NCBI GenBank assembly: GCA_004297725.1
Contig: SCUS01000195.1
Location: 1 to 64,000, forward strand
Reading direction: 5' to 3'
From: Myxococcaceae bacterium
Lineage (GTDB): Bacteria; Myxococcota_A; Polyangia; Polyangiales; Ga0077539
Length of the DNA: 64,000 nt
A model generated the notes under the pieces. It saw only the letters and a program-made list of their open reading frames with translations, ran no database searches and was not told the DNA's origin. This document shows positions 52,359 through 61,248 of this stretch, piece by piece; position 1 is the stretch's first letter; each line of letters starts with the position of its first letter. The position numbers were made by a program, and so were the translations under genes.

Positions 52359-53747
52359 TTACGCGCACCAGACGTCGATGACGCTGATGTGCCCGGCCCG
52401 CACCGGGATGCGGTATCGGCTGGTCTGCGAGGTGCCCCAGCCCCAACCGGGGATCTTGCGGAACGGGCACATCGGGGAGGGACTGCCGTTGCCGAAGGTG
52501 ATCTCCGCCTCGCCCGGCGCGACCGAGTAGAAGAAGCCCGAACCGAGGGAGGTGTCCTGCGCCCCGAGCGCCGGGACGATTGGGATCGACGGGTCCGGGC
52601 TGTGCGCGAAGTAGACGGGCCCCGTGCCCGAGCCCGTGCCGAGCGAGGCCGTGCAGTCGGCGACGCCCGCCCCCGTGAACCGGTTGATCACGGCGAAGTA
52701 CACGAATCCCATCGCGGGATCGATCGTCGTGCCGACCGCGGCGGCGAGGAGCGCGGCCTCGCCGGTCGTGAGCATCGAGAGCAGCGCGAGGTGCGGGTTC
52801 ACCGACTCGCCGCGGATGTCCGACGGGATCAGCAGCGGGACATAGCCGGCCCGCGTGATCTCGATCTCGAAGGCCACGTCCGCTGGGATGCGGAGCAGGG
52901 CCGAGCCCGCCGAGTCGGTGGTGACGCATGGAATTTCTGGGTGTCCCGTGACGCACGCACGCGCGCCCGAGAGCGGCGTGATGCCGTTCGAGCGGTAGAG
53001 GTACAGGTCGGCGAAGGGGCCGCTGGGCGCGTCCGCAGCAGGCGTCGCGTCCGGCGTCGCGTCCGGCGTCGCGCCGTCGTCGCCGGGGCCGCCGTCCGTC
53101 ACCGCCGCGACCTCCGTCAGCGCGTAGGTCGACAGGTGGGTCGTCGTGCCGGTGACGACGTGGTCCGTGGCGTTCACGCCGACGCCTTCGAGGGGCTGCC
53201 ACGCGCCGTCGACGAAGGTCGAGATCGTGAGTCGCCGAGCGTCGACGGACCCTAGCGCCGCGGGGTCGTATCGAAACGCCACCGTGGCCGCGGAGCCGAA
53301 GCGCGTTCCGCTCGGGCCGATCTCGTAGGCCCGCCCGATCGCACCGGCGGCGGTCGCGCCCGCGGGCCCGATGCGGATCGTGACCGGGGCGCTCAGCGCG
53401 CCCGGCGGGATGCGCAGCTCGACCGCAGAGTCGCTCGCGCTGAGCGCGCCGCCCTCCGGCCCGATGGTCGCCGAGGCCTCCGACGGAGGCGCATCCATGC
53501 CGGCGTCGCGAGCCGCGCACGCGCACGGCTGATAGCTGCCGGCACTGCAACGCTGCGTCGACGAGGCTCCGTCCGGGCAGACGCAGACGCGGGTCTCGCC
53601 GTCGGTGCACGGCGAGACGGGCCCCGGAGCGGACGTGCACGCGGCCAGCGCGAGGACCACGCTCGCAACTCCCAGCCAGAAGCGCGGTGCAACGGTGGAG
53701 CGACGCGCGTCGTCGCGCGCTGGGTTCAGAGCGGCGAGGTGTCTCAT
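52359..53747 (-). CDS. Lipoprotein with ZU5-like and Cys-rich parts
   Basis: A 462-residue lipoprotein from the ATG at 53747. Signal WLGVASVVLALAACTS has lipobox LAAC. A small Cys-rich part follows (CTDGETRVCVCPDGASSTQR, then CSAGSYQPCAC). A ZU5-like domain is at about 93-215 (TIGPEGGALSASDSAVELRI, PPGALSAPVTIRI), then an Asp/Pro/Ala linker and a C-terminal beta-rich, carboxypeptidase-regulatory-like domain (SGARACVTGHPEIPCVTTDS). Likely a surface adhesin or scaffold. No enzymatic motif. Confidence 0.82.
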   Translation of the reverse strand: MRHLAALNPARDDARRSTVAPRFWLGVASVVLALAACTSAPGPVSPCTDGETRVCVCPDGASSTQRCSAGSYQPCACAARDAGMDAPPSEASATIGPEGGALSASDSAVELRIPPGALSAPVTIRIGPAGATAAGAIGRAYEIGPSGTRFGSAATVAFRYDPAALGSVDARRLTISTFVDGAWQPLEGVGVNATDHVVTGTTTHLSTYALTEVAAVTDGGPGDDGATPDATPDATPAADAPSGPFADLYLYRSNGITPLSGARACVTGHPEIPCVTTDSAGSALLRIPADVAFEIEITRAGYVPLLIPSDIRGESVNPHLALLSMLTTGEAALLAAAVGTTIDPAMGFVYFAVINRFTGAGVADCTASLGTGSGTGPVYFAHSPDPSIPIVPALGAQDTSLGSGFFYSVAPGEAEITFGNGSPSPMCPFRKIPGWGWGTSQTSRYRIPVRAGHISVIDVWCA

Positions 53748-54076
53748 GGCGTGCGCTCCGAGCAGAAGGCGTGCCCATCACGCGAGCGGCCGAGCGCAGC
53801 GCTGGGGCCGCGGCGCGCTCGCCGGCGCGCGGCGAAGGCGATCCCGGGCGGACGCACTGCCTGCATCACGCACGCGACGCTTGCGCAGGCCGCGCCTCGA
53901 CGGAGGCGTCCGCGGCGGAGCGCACGGAGGTCACCGGGGAGCCGCACGCCGTGGCGAGCAGGTCGAGCGTCGCGGGCAGCGGACTCGGTGGCATCGTGAT
54001 GGGGTAACGCAGACCGGCTTCGATGACGAGGCCTCGGCTTGACCCGCGCAGGCGTCGCGCGCAATGCATTGCCACC
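53748..54076. other. Intergenic between divergent genes
   Basis: About 330 bases between the lipoprotein at 53747 (-) and the small gene at 54077 (+). It should contain both promoters. I see no convincing promoter pair, hairpin or RNA gene; open frames here are Arg-rich shadows. Confidence 0.4.
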
Positions 54077-54364
54077 ATGTCCGGCGCTCCGATTGTCGTG
54101 CTCTGCTACCGCAACGGTGTGAGCTCGTACGGCACCTGGCTCACCGACCCGACGATGCTCGATCGCATCCGCACGCTCGCCCACGAAGGGGGCAAGAGCC
54201 TCGTCGCCGACGTCATCTGGTACAACCGCGAGCCCTGGACGAAGGCCATCACCGACGCCTGGGCCGCGGTCGACACCTTCGACGTCTCGCTCGCGCTCGA
54301 CCGCGATCGCCCGGAGCCCGTCGCGCCCGCGAAGGCGCTGCGCAAGAAGCGCCCGAAGCGCTGA
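54077..54364 (+). CDS. Small protein of unknown function
   Basis: A 95-residue protein from the ATG at 54077 (the ORF extends upstream to 54023 with Arg-rich, unlikely sequence). It reads GAPIVVLCYRNGVSSYGTWL, then KSLVADVIWYNREPWTKAIT and AWAAVDTFDVSLALDRDRPE, with a basic tail ALRKKRPKR. No signal peptide or membrane span; balanced composition suggests a real soluble protein. Not recognised. 111 bases upstream of the AgmX-like gene, so may be separate. Confidence 0.6.
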   Translation: MSGAPIVVLCYRNGVSSYGTWLTDPTMLDRIRTLAHEGGKSLVADVIWYNREPWTKAITDAWAAVDTFDVSLALDRDRPEPVAPAKALRKKRPKR

Positions 54365-54475
54365 CCCATCGCCGGGCGCGCGGGGCGGTTCCCGTTCGTG
54401 GGTCGCGTCGCGCTGTGACAGCCCATCGGGAACCTTTCGTCGCCCGCGTGGTCTCAGCCCGCGGAGGCCACGACG

Positions 54476-55954
54476 ATGACCCACCCCAGCACCCCTTCCC
54501 GACCCGGCGCGATGACCCACGCCATGAACGCCACCCGACTCCCCACCGCCCCGAAGGTTCTGCGCATCGGCGTGATGCAGGGCACCCGCATCTCCGAGGA
54601 GCGCATCGTCCGCGACCGTAGCGCCGTCACCGTCGGCGCCACCGAGCGCAACACCTTCACCGTCCCCTCCGGGGAGCTCCCTCCGAGCTTCGAGCTCTTC
54701 TCCATCGAGTCCGGTGCCTACTCGCTCAACCTCACCGACGCGATGGAGGGGCAGCTCGCCACGCCCGGCGGCATCCGTACGCTCGCCCAGGTGCGCCGCG
54801 ATCCCTCCGCGCAGCGCACCCCCTTCGGCCATCGTGTGGCGCTCGAGGAGAGCGCTCGGGGGAAGATCCGCCTCGGCGCGGTGACCTTCCTCTTCCAGTT
54901 CGTGGCGGCGCCTCCCCCGATGCCGAAGCCGCAGCTCCCGGCCGCCCTCCGCAGCCACTGGGTCAAGAACGTCGACTGGACCTACAACTCCTGCTTCTCG
55001 GCCTTCCTGGTGCTCGCCGTCGCGAGCGTCGCCTACGTCGAGTACGCCTACGACCCCATCGTCGACGACGCGCTCGCCCTCGACGACGCCCGCCTCGTGC
55101 GCCTCCTCGCGACCCCTCCCCCGGTCGCCGAGCCCGAGCCCGAGCCCGCCGCGGAGCCCACCGCCGAGGCCTCCGCGACCACCAGCCCCAGCGCCAGCGC
55201 GACCCCCTCGCCCTCGGCCCGCCGCCCCGCTCCCAGCGCCGCCGATCGGGCCAGCGCCCGCGCCGCGGACGAGGCCCGCCGCGTCGCCAACGCCAACGCC
55301 GCCGCCGACCGCGCGATCAACGCGGTGAGCAACGCCATGAACAACAGCGCGGACTTCGCGGCCCTCACCGGGGTCAACAGCTCGAACCGGGGCAGCGCGC
55401 GAGACGTGCTCGCCGAAGGGGGCCTGATGACCGGGACCGCCGAAGACCTCCAGCACGCAGGCAACATCACCACCGCCAACGGCCACGTGGGCGTGCGCCG
55501 CAGCGCGCTGGCGATGGCCGGTCCTCCCGGGGGACAGAGGCTCGGAGAGACGACCGCGGTGCGCCCGAGCGGCGACCAGATCGGCACCGGCCCGGAGGTG
55601 GTGCAGGCCAGGGTGATCCGCTTCGACGCGGACATGGGCGACGTCGACGAGCGCGGCGGCGAGGGCACCGTCAACGCCGACTCCGTGGCGAGGCTCATCC
55701 GCGGTCAGCTCGGCGGCATCCGCTCCTGCTACGAGCGCGAGCTCCGGCAGAACCCCGCGCTCTCCGGTCGCCTCGACGTGAACTTCACCCTCGGCACCAG
55801 CGGCCGCATCACCAGCGCCTCCACCTCCGGTCTCTCCGCGGCGCCTCGCGTCGGGAGCTGCGTCACCGGGCGACTGCGGGGCCTGGTGTTCCCTGCGCCC
55901 GCCGGGGGGAGCGTGGACTTCAGCTTCCCCTTCACCTTCACCCCGGGCGGCTGA
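54476..55954 (+). CDS. AgmX-like protein with AgmX/PglI C-terminal domain
   Basis: A 492-residue protein. An N-terminal beta-rich region (about 25-120, VLRIGVMQGTRISEERIVRD) resembles the FHA-like front of AgmX proteins. One transmembrane span lies near residue 180 (CFSAFLVLAVASVAYVEYAY). A long Ala/Ser/Pro/Asn linker precedes the C-terminal AgmX/PglI (TonB-like) domain: LIRGQLGGIRSCYERELRQN, PALSGRLDVNFTLGTSGRIT and GSCVTGRLRGLVFPAPAGGS with conserved Cys. In Myxococcus such proteins are linked to adventurous gliding and envelope energy transduction. Probably spans the periplasm from the inner membrane. Confidence 0.83.
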   Translation: MTHPSTPSRPGAMTHAMNATRLPTAPKVLRIGVMQGTRISEERIVRDRSAVTVGATERNTFTVPSGELPPSFELFSIESGAYSLNLTDAMEGQLATPGGIRTLAQVRRDPSAQRTPFGHRVALEESARGKIRLGAVTFLFQFVAAPPPMPKPQLPAALRSHWVKNVDWTYNSCFSAFLVLAVASVAYVEYAYDPIVDDALALDDARLVRLLATPPPVAEPEPEPAAEPTAEASATTSPSASATPSPSARRPAPSAADRASARAADEARRVANANAAADRAINAVSNAMNNSADFAALTGVNSSNRGSARDVLAEGGLMTGTAEDLQHAGNITTANGHVGVRRSALAMAGPPGGQRLGETTAVRPSGDQIGTGPEVVQARVIRFDADMGDVDERGGEGTVNADSVARLIRGQLGGIRSCYERELRQNPALSGRLDVNFTLGTSGRITSASTSGLSAAPRVGSCVTGRLRGLVFPAPAGGSVDFSFPFTFTPGG

Positions 55955-55988
55955 GCACTCCGCCCGGCTCTCGTGCGAGCCTCGCGCG

Positions 55989-56693
55989 ATGAGCTCCGTC
56001 GACCACGCACAGATCTACCTCCGCGACCCCCTCCGCTACGACGCCATGGTCTCCGCCGAAGACTGTGACGGCGCCCTCCCCTCGCTGCTCTCCGAGATCG
56101 CCCCCACGCTCCGCGGCGCCCGCGCCCTGGAGCTCGGCGTCGGCACCGGTCGCGTCACCCGCTTGCTCCTCCGCGCCGGCGCGTCGGTGCGAGGCTGCGA
56201 GTACGCCGCCCCGATGCTCTCCGTGGCCCTCGATCGCCTCCGGGCCGAAGGCTTCTCCGACGACTCCATGGAGCTCTCCGTCGGCGACGCCTACGCCTCG
56301 GACTTCGGAGAGCAGTGGGCCGACCTCGCCGTCGCGGGCTGGGTCTTCGGTCACGCCCTGCGGTGGCACCCGGACGACTGGCAGCAGCGCATCACCCGCG
56401 CGCTCACCGCCATGCGCCGGGCGCTGAAGCCGGGAGGGAAGCTGGTGGTCATCGAGACGCTCGGCACCGGCTTCACCGAGCCCACGCCTCCTCCCGGGCT
56501 CATCGGATACCAGCGATGGATGGAGTCCCAGTGGGGCCTCGCCCGCCACGAGCTGCGCACCGACTACCGCTTCGGGAGCGTCGACGAGGCGGCCGAGGCG
56601 ATGGGCTTCTTCTTCGGGGAGGCGATGGCCGCGAAGGTGCGCGAGCACGGGTGGAGCCGGGTGCCCGAGTGCACCGGCGTCTGGGTGGGCTGA
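55989..56693 (+). CDS. Class I SAM-dependent methyltransferase
   Basis: A 234-residue methyltransferase: ALELGVGTGRVTRLLLRAGA is the SAM-binding motif I, WADLAVAGWVFGHALRWHPD follows as motif II/III, and LKPGGKLVVIETLGTGFTEP is post-motif. Looks like the UbiE/Coq5 or small-molecule group. Substrate unknown. ATG at 55989, 34 bases after the AgmX-like gene; may be co-transcribed. Convergent with the ATP-grasp gene, 4 bases apart. Confidence 0.88.
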   Translation: MSSVDHAQIYLRDPLRYDAMVSAEDCDGALPSLLSEIAPTLRGARALELGVGTGRVTRLLLRAGASVRGCEYAAPMLSVALDRLRAEGFSDDSMELSVGDAYASDFGEQWADLAVAGWVFGHALRWHPDDWQQRITRALTAMRRALKPGGKLVVIETLGTGFTEPTPPPGLIGYQRWMESQWGLARHELRTDYRFGSVDEAAEAMGFFFGEAMAAKVREHGWSRVPECTGVWVG

Positions 56694-56697
56694 AGGC

Positions 56698-57678
56698 TCA
56701 GCGGGCGGCGGCGAGCTCGGCGACGATCCAGTCGACGAAGACCTTCGTGGGGTCGAAGCCGACGACCTCCTCGGCGTCTCTCACGAAGTTGGAGAGCGCG
56801 TTGATGTCGTAGAAGTACCGCCGACCGTCGCGGGTGGAGGTCAGGTACTCGATGCCGCCCACGTCGAGCTTCGCCTCGGCCATGATGGCGCGCGCGCTCT
56901 CGACCACCTCGGGCGCCTCGTCGTGGCGCTCGATGCGGAGCTTCTTGGCGGGCGCGGCCACCACGCAGAGCTCGAAGTCCGAGGAGGCCTCCTGCGAGGG
57001 CGGTGGCTGACCCGGGGTGACCTGGCAGATGTCCGCGGGGCAGAGGTTGAAGTCGGTGGTGTCGGGGTAGATCTTCACCGAGTAGAGGTGCCGCTGGCCG
57101 AGCATCTCCACCCGCACGATGTGCCCGTCCTTCGCGGGGTGGAACTCCTGCACCAGCACCACCCCGTCGACGCCGTAGGAGGGCGATCCCTCGAGCCACG
57201 CGTCGAGCGAGGCGCGGTCGTCGAAGCGCACGATGCCGGCGCCCGATCCGCCGATGTTGGGCTTCACCACGATGGGGTACTCGAGCGCCTCGGAGGCCGC
57301 TCGGATGGAGGCCGCGTTGTTGGCCACCAGCGTGCGGGGGGTGCTGATGCCGAGGCGGGCGAGCAGCATCGCCTGGAGGGCCTTGCTGGTCTCCAGCAGG
57401 TACGCGCCGGTGCCGTTGACCACCCGGGCGCCGGTGGTCTCGTAGTACGCGAGGGCCGCCTGGCCGAAGAAGATCGCCGAGGCGTGGTCGCGCTTCCACG
57501 CCGAGGGGGAGGCGCGGTTGATGACCATCGAGAACGCGCGCTCTCGCTTCGAGGGGTCGAAGAAGTGGTCGTGGAGGGGGAGCTCGACGAAGGCGATGTC
57601 GCGGCGGGCGAGCTCGGCGTAGAGGCGCTTCTGCCACTCGGGATGCTCGTTGAGCACGGCGATGGGGAGGGTCGACAT
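56698..57678 (-). CDS. ATP-grasp ligase, RimK/glutathione synthetase-like
   Basis: A 326-residue ATP-grasp enzyme. Start LPIAVLNEHPEWQKRLYAEL, ATP-binding YPIVVKPNIGGSGAGIVRFD, VVLVQEFHPAKDGHIVRVEM, and Mg-binding YFYDINALSNFVRDAEEVVG, with GIEYL before it. Forms amide or peptide-like bonds between a carboxylate and an amine via an acyl phosphate. The substrate is not deducible; the N-terminal domain differs from RimK at 32980. No biosynthetic neighbours. ATG at 57678. Confidence 0.87.
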   Translation of the reverse strand: MSTLPIAVLNEHPEWQKRLYAELARRDIAFVELPLHDHFFDPSKRERAFSMVINRASPSAWKRDHASAIFFGQAALAYYETTGARVVNGTGAYLLETSKALQAMLLARLGISTPRTLVANNAASIRAASEALEYPIVVKPNIGGSGAGIVRFDDRASLDAWLEGSPSYGVDGVVLVQEFHPAKDGHIVRVEMLGQRHLYSVKIYPDTTDFNLCPADICQVTPGQPPPSQEASSDFELCVVAAPAKKLRIERHDEAPEVVESARAIMAEAKLDVGGIEYLTSTRDGRRYFYDINALSNFVRDAEEVVGFDPTKVFVDWIVAELAAAR

Positions 57679-57718
57679 GGCGGCGGGATAGCACAGCTCC
57701 GCCTGAGGGGCGTCAGCG

Positions 57719-58654
57719 TCAGCCCGGCGTCGGGTCAGGCTCGCGCTCCAGGGCGCTGGCGGCGAGCAGGACCAGGGCGATCCAGAGCAGGTCGGCCACC
57801 AGCAGGTGCACGAGCTGCAGCCACACCGGCGCCAGCAGGAACACGTTGAGCAGCCCCAGGCCCAGCTGTGTCACCACCGCCGCGACGACCGCGAGGCCCA
57901 TGGTGCGCGTCGACGGCCGGCGGGTGACCGCGTGGCCCACGACCGCGCTGGTGACCACCGTCGCGGTGGCCGCGAGCGCCACCACCGGGTGCCAGATGCG
58001 AAGCCGCAGCAGGAGGTGCGCGCCGGGGCTGAAATCCTGGGCGTATCCCTCGGCGAAGGAGCGCGCCGGGAAGAGCGTGTCGCCCAGCGCCGCGATGCTC
58101 CCGGTGACGGCCACGGCCATCGTCGCGACGAGCGCCACGGCGAAGGTCGCGGTGAGCCCCGGGCGCTGCCTCGGCGCGAGGCGGCGGTGGCCGAAGGACC
58201 ACCACGCGGTGAGGGTGAGCGCCGCCACCAGGGCGAAGGTGTTGACCAGGTGCGCCGCGCCGAACCACGCGCGGGTCATGGAGGTGTTGCCCGCGACCAG
58301 GCGGAAGAGCACGAGGCCGGCGCCGAGGAGCGCCTCGCTCACGATGAGCAGCCCCGAGAAGACCGCGCCTCGGCGAACGGGGTGGCCCGGCGAGGTCCAG
58401 CGGAAGGCCATCACCAGGAGCGCGAGCACGGCCACCAGCGAGAGCCCGGAGGTGATGCGGTGCGTGAACTCGATGAGCATCTCCAGCGAGCGCGGGCGGG
58501 GGAGCACCTCGCCGTTGCACATGGGCCAGTGGTCGCCGCACCCGGCCCCGGAGCCGGTGGCGCGCACGAAGGCTCCCCAGACGATCACGGCCAGGTTGTA
58601 GGCGACGGTGGCCACGGCGAAGCGGCGCAGAAAGCGGGCGCGGGTCTCGGACAC
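57719..58654 (-). CDS. ctaA: Heme A synthase (COX15/CtaA family)
   Basis: A 311-residue polytopic membrane protein with eight hydrophobic spans. The first periplasmic loop carries the Cys pair GAGCGDHWPMCNG, and conserved His in EFTHRITSGLSLVAVL and LRIWHPVVALAATATVV bind haem. It converts haem O to haem A for cytochrome oxidase. The GTG at 58654 was chosen because the protein aligns from RARFLRRFAVATVAYN; the open frame extends further upstream. No cox genes nearby. Single-gene unit divergent from the UbiB-like gene. Confidence 0.9.
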   Translation of the reverse strand: MSETRARFLRRFAVATVAYNLAVIVWGAFVRATGSGAGCGDHWPMCNGEVLPRPRSLEMLIEFTHRITSGLSLVAVLALLVMAFRWTSPGHPVRRGAVFSGLLIVSEALLGAGLVLFRLVAGNTSMTRAWFGAAHLVNTFALVAALTLTAWWSFGHRRLAPRQRPGLTATFAVALVATMAVAVTGSIAALGDTLFPARSFAEGYAQDFSPGAHLLLRLRIWHPVVALAATATVVTSAVVGHAVTRRPSTRTMGLAVVAAVVTQLGLGLLNVFLLAPVWLQLVHLLVADLLWIALVLLAASALEREPDPTPG

Positions 58655-58790
58655 GGCGCGCACCTTGGCGGCGGAGCCGCGGAGAATCAATGCCTCGCGG
58701 GCCCTCGTCGGGCGCCGGTCAGCAGGGCGCTGGCAGGGGGCGCGCTCAAGGTCGATCGGGTAGAGTGGGCGCTGCTTCGGAGAAAGACCT

Positions 58791-60140
58791 GTGGCTGACG
58801 AACTCCCCAAGGGACGCATCGCGCGCGGATACGCGCTCATGAAGCTGGCCGCGACGGAGCTTCCCTCGATGGCGGGGAGGCTGCTGCGGCAGGGCGAGCA
58901 GCCCATGGACGCCGCGCTGCTCAAGGCCTCCGCCGAGCGGGCGCTGCGCACCCTCGGCGAGCTGCGGGGGCTCGCGATGAAGGTCGGGCAGACGGTGTCC
59001 TACGTCGACGGGCTGCTCCCTCCGGAGGCCACGGACATCTACCAGAAGACCCTGGCGGCGCTGCAGTCGCAGGCCCCGACGGTGAGCTTCGAGGAGCTGA
59101 AGGAGGAGATCGAGCGGGGCCTCGGCCGCCCGCTCGCGGAGGCCTACCTGAGCTTCGAGGAGACCCCGCTGGCCGCGGCCAGCATCGGGCAGGTGCACCG
59201 GGCGACGATCCTCGACCCGGAGGGCAGCGGCAGGGAGATCGAGGTGGTGGTGAAGGTGCAGTACCCCTCCATCGCGCACGCGCTCCGCAGTGACCTGAAG
59301 AACCTCGACTCGCTCCGCCCGATGGTGGCCATGCTGGCGCCCGGGGCGGACACCCGCGGGGGCTTCGAGGAGGTCATCCACCACATCGCCGCGGAGCTCG
59401 ACTACACCCTCGAGCTGGAGAACCAGGAGCGCTTCAGGGCGCTGGTGGCCGGGCTGCCTGGGATGATGGTCCCGCGGCCGTACAAGACCCACACGGGCAA
59501 GAACGTGCTGACGATGGACTACGTCCCGGGGCGCACGCTCCGCGAGGTGGCCGAGCACGGCTCTCAGGAGCTGCGCAACCGCGTGGGCGAGGCGATCTTC
59601 CGCTTCACCCTGGGGATGGCGATGGGCCGCGGGGTGTTCAACACCGACCCGCACCCTGGCAACTACCTGGTCACCGACGACGGCACCGTGGCCTTCCTGG
59701 ATTTCGGGAGCGTGAAGGTGCTTCCCGAGTCGCTCTTCCGTCAGTGGCGCGAGGTCGCGCTGATGCTGGTGACGGGCCGCTACGACGAGTGGCGGTCGCG
59801 CTCGAGCGAGCTCTTCGGCATGGAGCAGATGGACCCCGAGGTGCGGCGGCTGCACCAGGACAACATGCTGGCGACGGCGGCGCTGGTGGCCCGCGACGAG
59901 GAGGTCACCATCGACCGCGCGATGCTCCGCGACGCGGTGCGCAGCGGGGTTCGTACGGCCAAGGACATCGGCAAGACGGCGGGGTGGATCCCCTCGCGCT
60001 CCAAGACGATGGCGATCCCGCCGGACTTCGTGATGGTGGGGCGGATGCAGGTGGGGCTCTTCGCCGTGCTCGCCCAGCTCCACCCGCGCGCCAACTGGAA
60101 CCGCATCCTGCGGGAGATGCTCGAGAGCGCCCCCGCCTGA
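58791..60140 (+). CDS. ABC1/UbiB-family atypical kinase
   Basis: A 449-residue kinase-like protein, GTG at 58791. The KxGQ motif in GLAMKVGQTVSYVDGLLPPE, the Ala-rich loop of AAASIGQVHRATI, VVVKVQYPSIAHALRSDLKN, and the metal/ATP motifs NTDPHPGNYLVTDDG and FLDFGSV mark the UbiB/AarF/ADCK family. Members support ubiquinone/menaquinone or lipid metabolism, mostly by an ATPase role. No transmembrane segment at the C-terminus is evident. Divergent from ctaA. Confidence 0.93.
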   Translation: MADELPKGRIARGYALMKLAATELPSMAGRLLRQGEQPMDAALLKASAERALRTLGELRGLAMKVGQTVSYVDGLLPPEATDIYQKTLAALQSQAPTVSFEELKEEIERGLGRPLAEAYLSFEETPLAAASIGQVHRATILDPEGSGREIEVVVKVQYPSIAHALRSDLKNLDSLRPMVAMLAPGADTRGGFEEVIHHIAAELDYTLELENQERFRALVAGLPGMMVPRPYKTHTGKNVLTMDYVPGRTLREVAEHGSQELRNRVGEAIFRFTLGMAMGRGVFNTDPHPGNYLVTDDGTVAFLDFGSVKVLPESLFRQWREVALMLVTGRYDEWRSRSSELFGMEQMDPEVRRLHQDNMLATAALVARDEEVTIDRAMLRDAVRSGVRTAKDIGKTAGWIPSRSKTMAIPPDFVMVGRMQVGLFAVLAQLHPRANWNRILREMLESAPA

Positions 60141-60155
60141 CGCGCGGCCTCCCTC

Positions 60156-61157
60156 TCAGCCGCCGTCGCGGCAGAAGGTGACCGCGGGGTTGCTCATCGA
60201 GCAGTCGAAGTCGGCGCAGTCGACGAAGCCGTCGCAGTCGTCGTCGAGGCCGTTGCTGCAGGCCCCCACGCTCGACTCGGCGCCGCGGCACACGCAGGAG
60301 CCCGCGTCGCGCGTCGAGACACACACCGTGACCACGCAGGTGTTGGTGCAGCTCCGGTCGTTGCAGTCGCGAAACCCGTCGCAGTCGTTGTCGATGCCGT
60401 CGGCGCACGACGCGTTGGTGTTCTCCGGGCTCGCGATGCACCCGCCGGTGTCGGGGCGGGCGCCGGCGTCGTAGGGGCAGGCGGGCACCGACGGGCGCTG
60501 GCAGTTGAAGTCGGTGCAGTCGACGTAGCCGTCGCAGTCGTTGTCGATGCGGTCGGCGCAGGCGGCGGGGTTGTCCTCGGTGCCGGTGCGCACGCAGCCG
60601 GTGTCGGGCGGGCCCGCGTCCCTGGGGCAGAGGGTCACCGACGGGCTCATCGAGCAGCTGAAGTCGTTGCAGTCGAAGTAGCCGTCGCAGTCGTTGTCGA
60701 CGCCGTCGGAGCACGACGCGTTGGAGCCCTCGTCGCCGCTGCGCACGCAGCCCGAGTCGACGCGCACCCCGGAGTCCACGGGCCCGCCGCAGAAGCTGTC
60801 GCACGAGGGCTCGGTGCAGTCGCGGAAGCCGTCGCAGTCGTTGTCGAGCCCGTCGGCGCAGGCCGCCGCAGTGTTCTCCGCGCCCGAGGGGACGCACCCG
60901 AGGACGTCCATCGGCGCGACCCCTCGGTCGACCGGGGCGCCCGCATCCACCGGGGGAGTGCCTACGTCCACCGGGGGGGTGCCTACGTCCGCCGGGGGGG
61001 TGCCCGAGTCCATGACCACCGCGCCGCGGTCGTCGGGGGTGGCGGGCACGTCCGGCGTCTCCAGCGGTCCGCCGCCGCCGCGAGCGTTTCCGCAGCCCAC
61101 CACCAGCGCCAGGATCACCGCCATCGTCGAGCGCACGCCCCGTCCGTAAGTCACCAT
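60156..61157 (-). CDS. Lipoprotein with five Cys/Asp (MopE-type) repeats
   Basis: A 333-residue lipoprotein from the ATG at 61157. Signal STMAVILALVVGC ends in the lipobox (Cys22). A Pro/Asp linker contains a near-perfect tandem (TPPVDVG, TPPVDVG, TPPVDAG; the first copy reads TPPADVG). Five units of the pattern C-[AS]-[DN]-x-[ILV]-D-[ND]-D-C-D-G-x-x-D-C start at about 100, 149, 200, 251 and 300. These resemble MopE/EF-hand-like Ca- or Cu-binding repeats and probably form disulfides. Likely surface-exposed metal-binding or adhesive protein. Related repeats occur in the decayed gene at 13560-14175. Confidence 0.85.
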   Translation of the reverse strand: MVTYGRGVRSTMAVILALVVGCGNARGGGGPLETPDVPATPDDRGAVVMDSGTPPADVGTPPVDVGTPPVDAGAPVDRGVAPMDVLGCVPSGAENTAAACADGLDNDCDGFRDCTEPSCDSFCGGPVDSGVRVDSGCVRSGDEGSNASCSDGVDNDCDGYFDCNDFSCSMSPSVTLCPRDAGPPDTGCVRTGTEDNPAACADRIDNDCDGYVDCTDFNCQRPSVPACPYDAGARPDTGGCIASPENTNASCADGIDNDCDGFRDCNDRSCTNTCVVTVCVSTRDAGSCVCRGAESSVGACSNGLDDDCDGFVDCADFDCSMSNPAVTFCRDGG

Positions 61158-61224
61158 TGTGATCCGGGCCTCTATCACCGATCGCGCGAGCGTTCACGAT
61201 CCCGGCGCTGCCGCTGCTAAGGTC

Positions 61225-61248
61225 CGCGACCACAATCATATGGTCGCG
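61225..61248. promoter_or_regulatory. Inverted repeat over the start codon of the NSDHL-like gene
   Basis: CGCGACCA, 8 bases, TGGTCGCG: a perfect 8-bp inverted repeat whose right arm begins inside the ATG at 61240-61242. It could be a protein-binding site or an mRNA hairpin hiding the start. The ATGGTC portion of the right arm is the half-site seen at 2774-2787 and 8605-8623. Confidence 0.45.

Noticed and set aside
60200..60900. Regular short repeats that might suggest a CRISPR array
   Set aside because: The periodicity arises from protein-coding Cys/Asp units with diverged DNA, no constant repeat-spacer structure and no cas genes.
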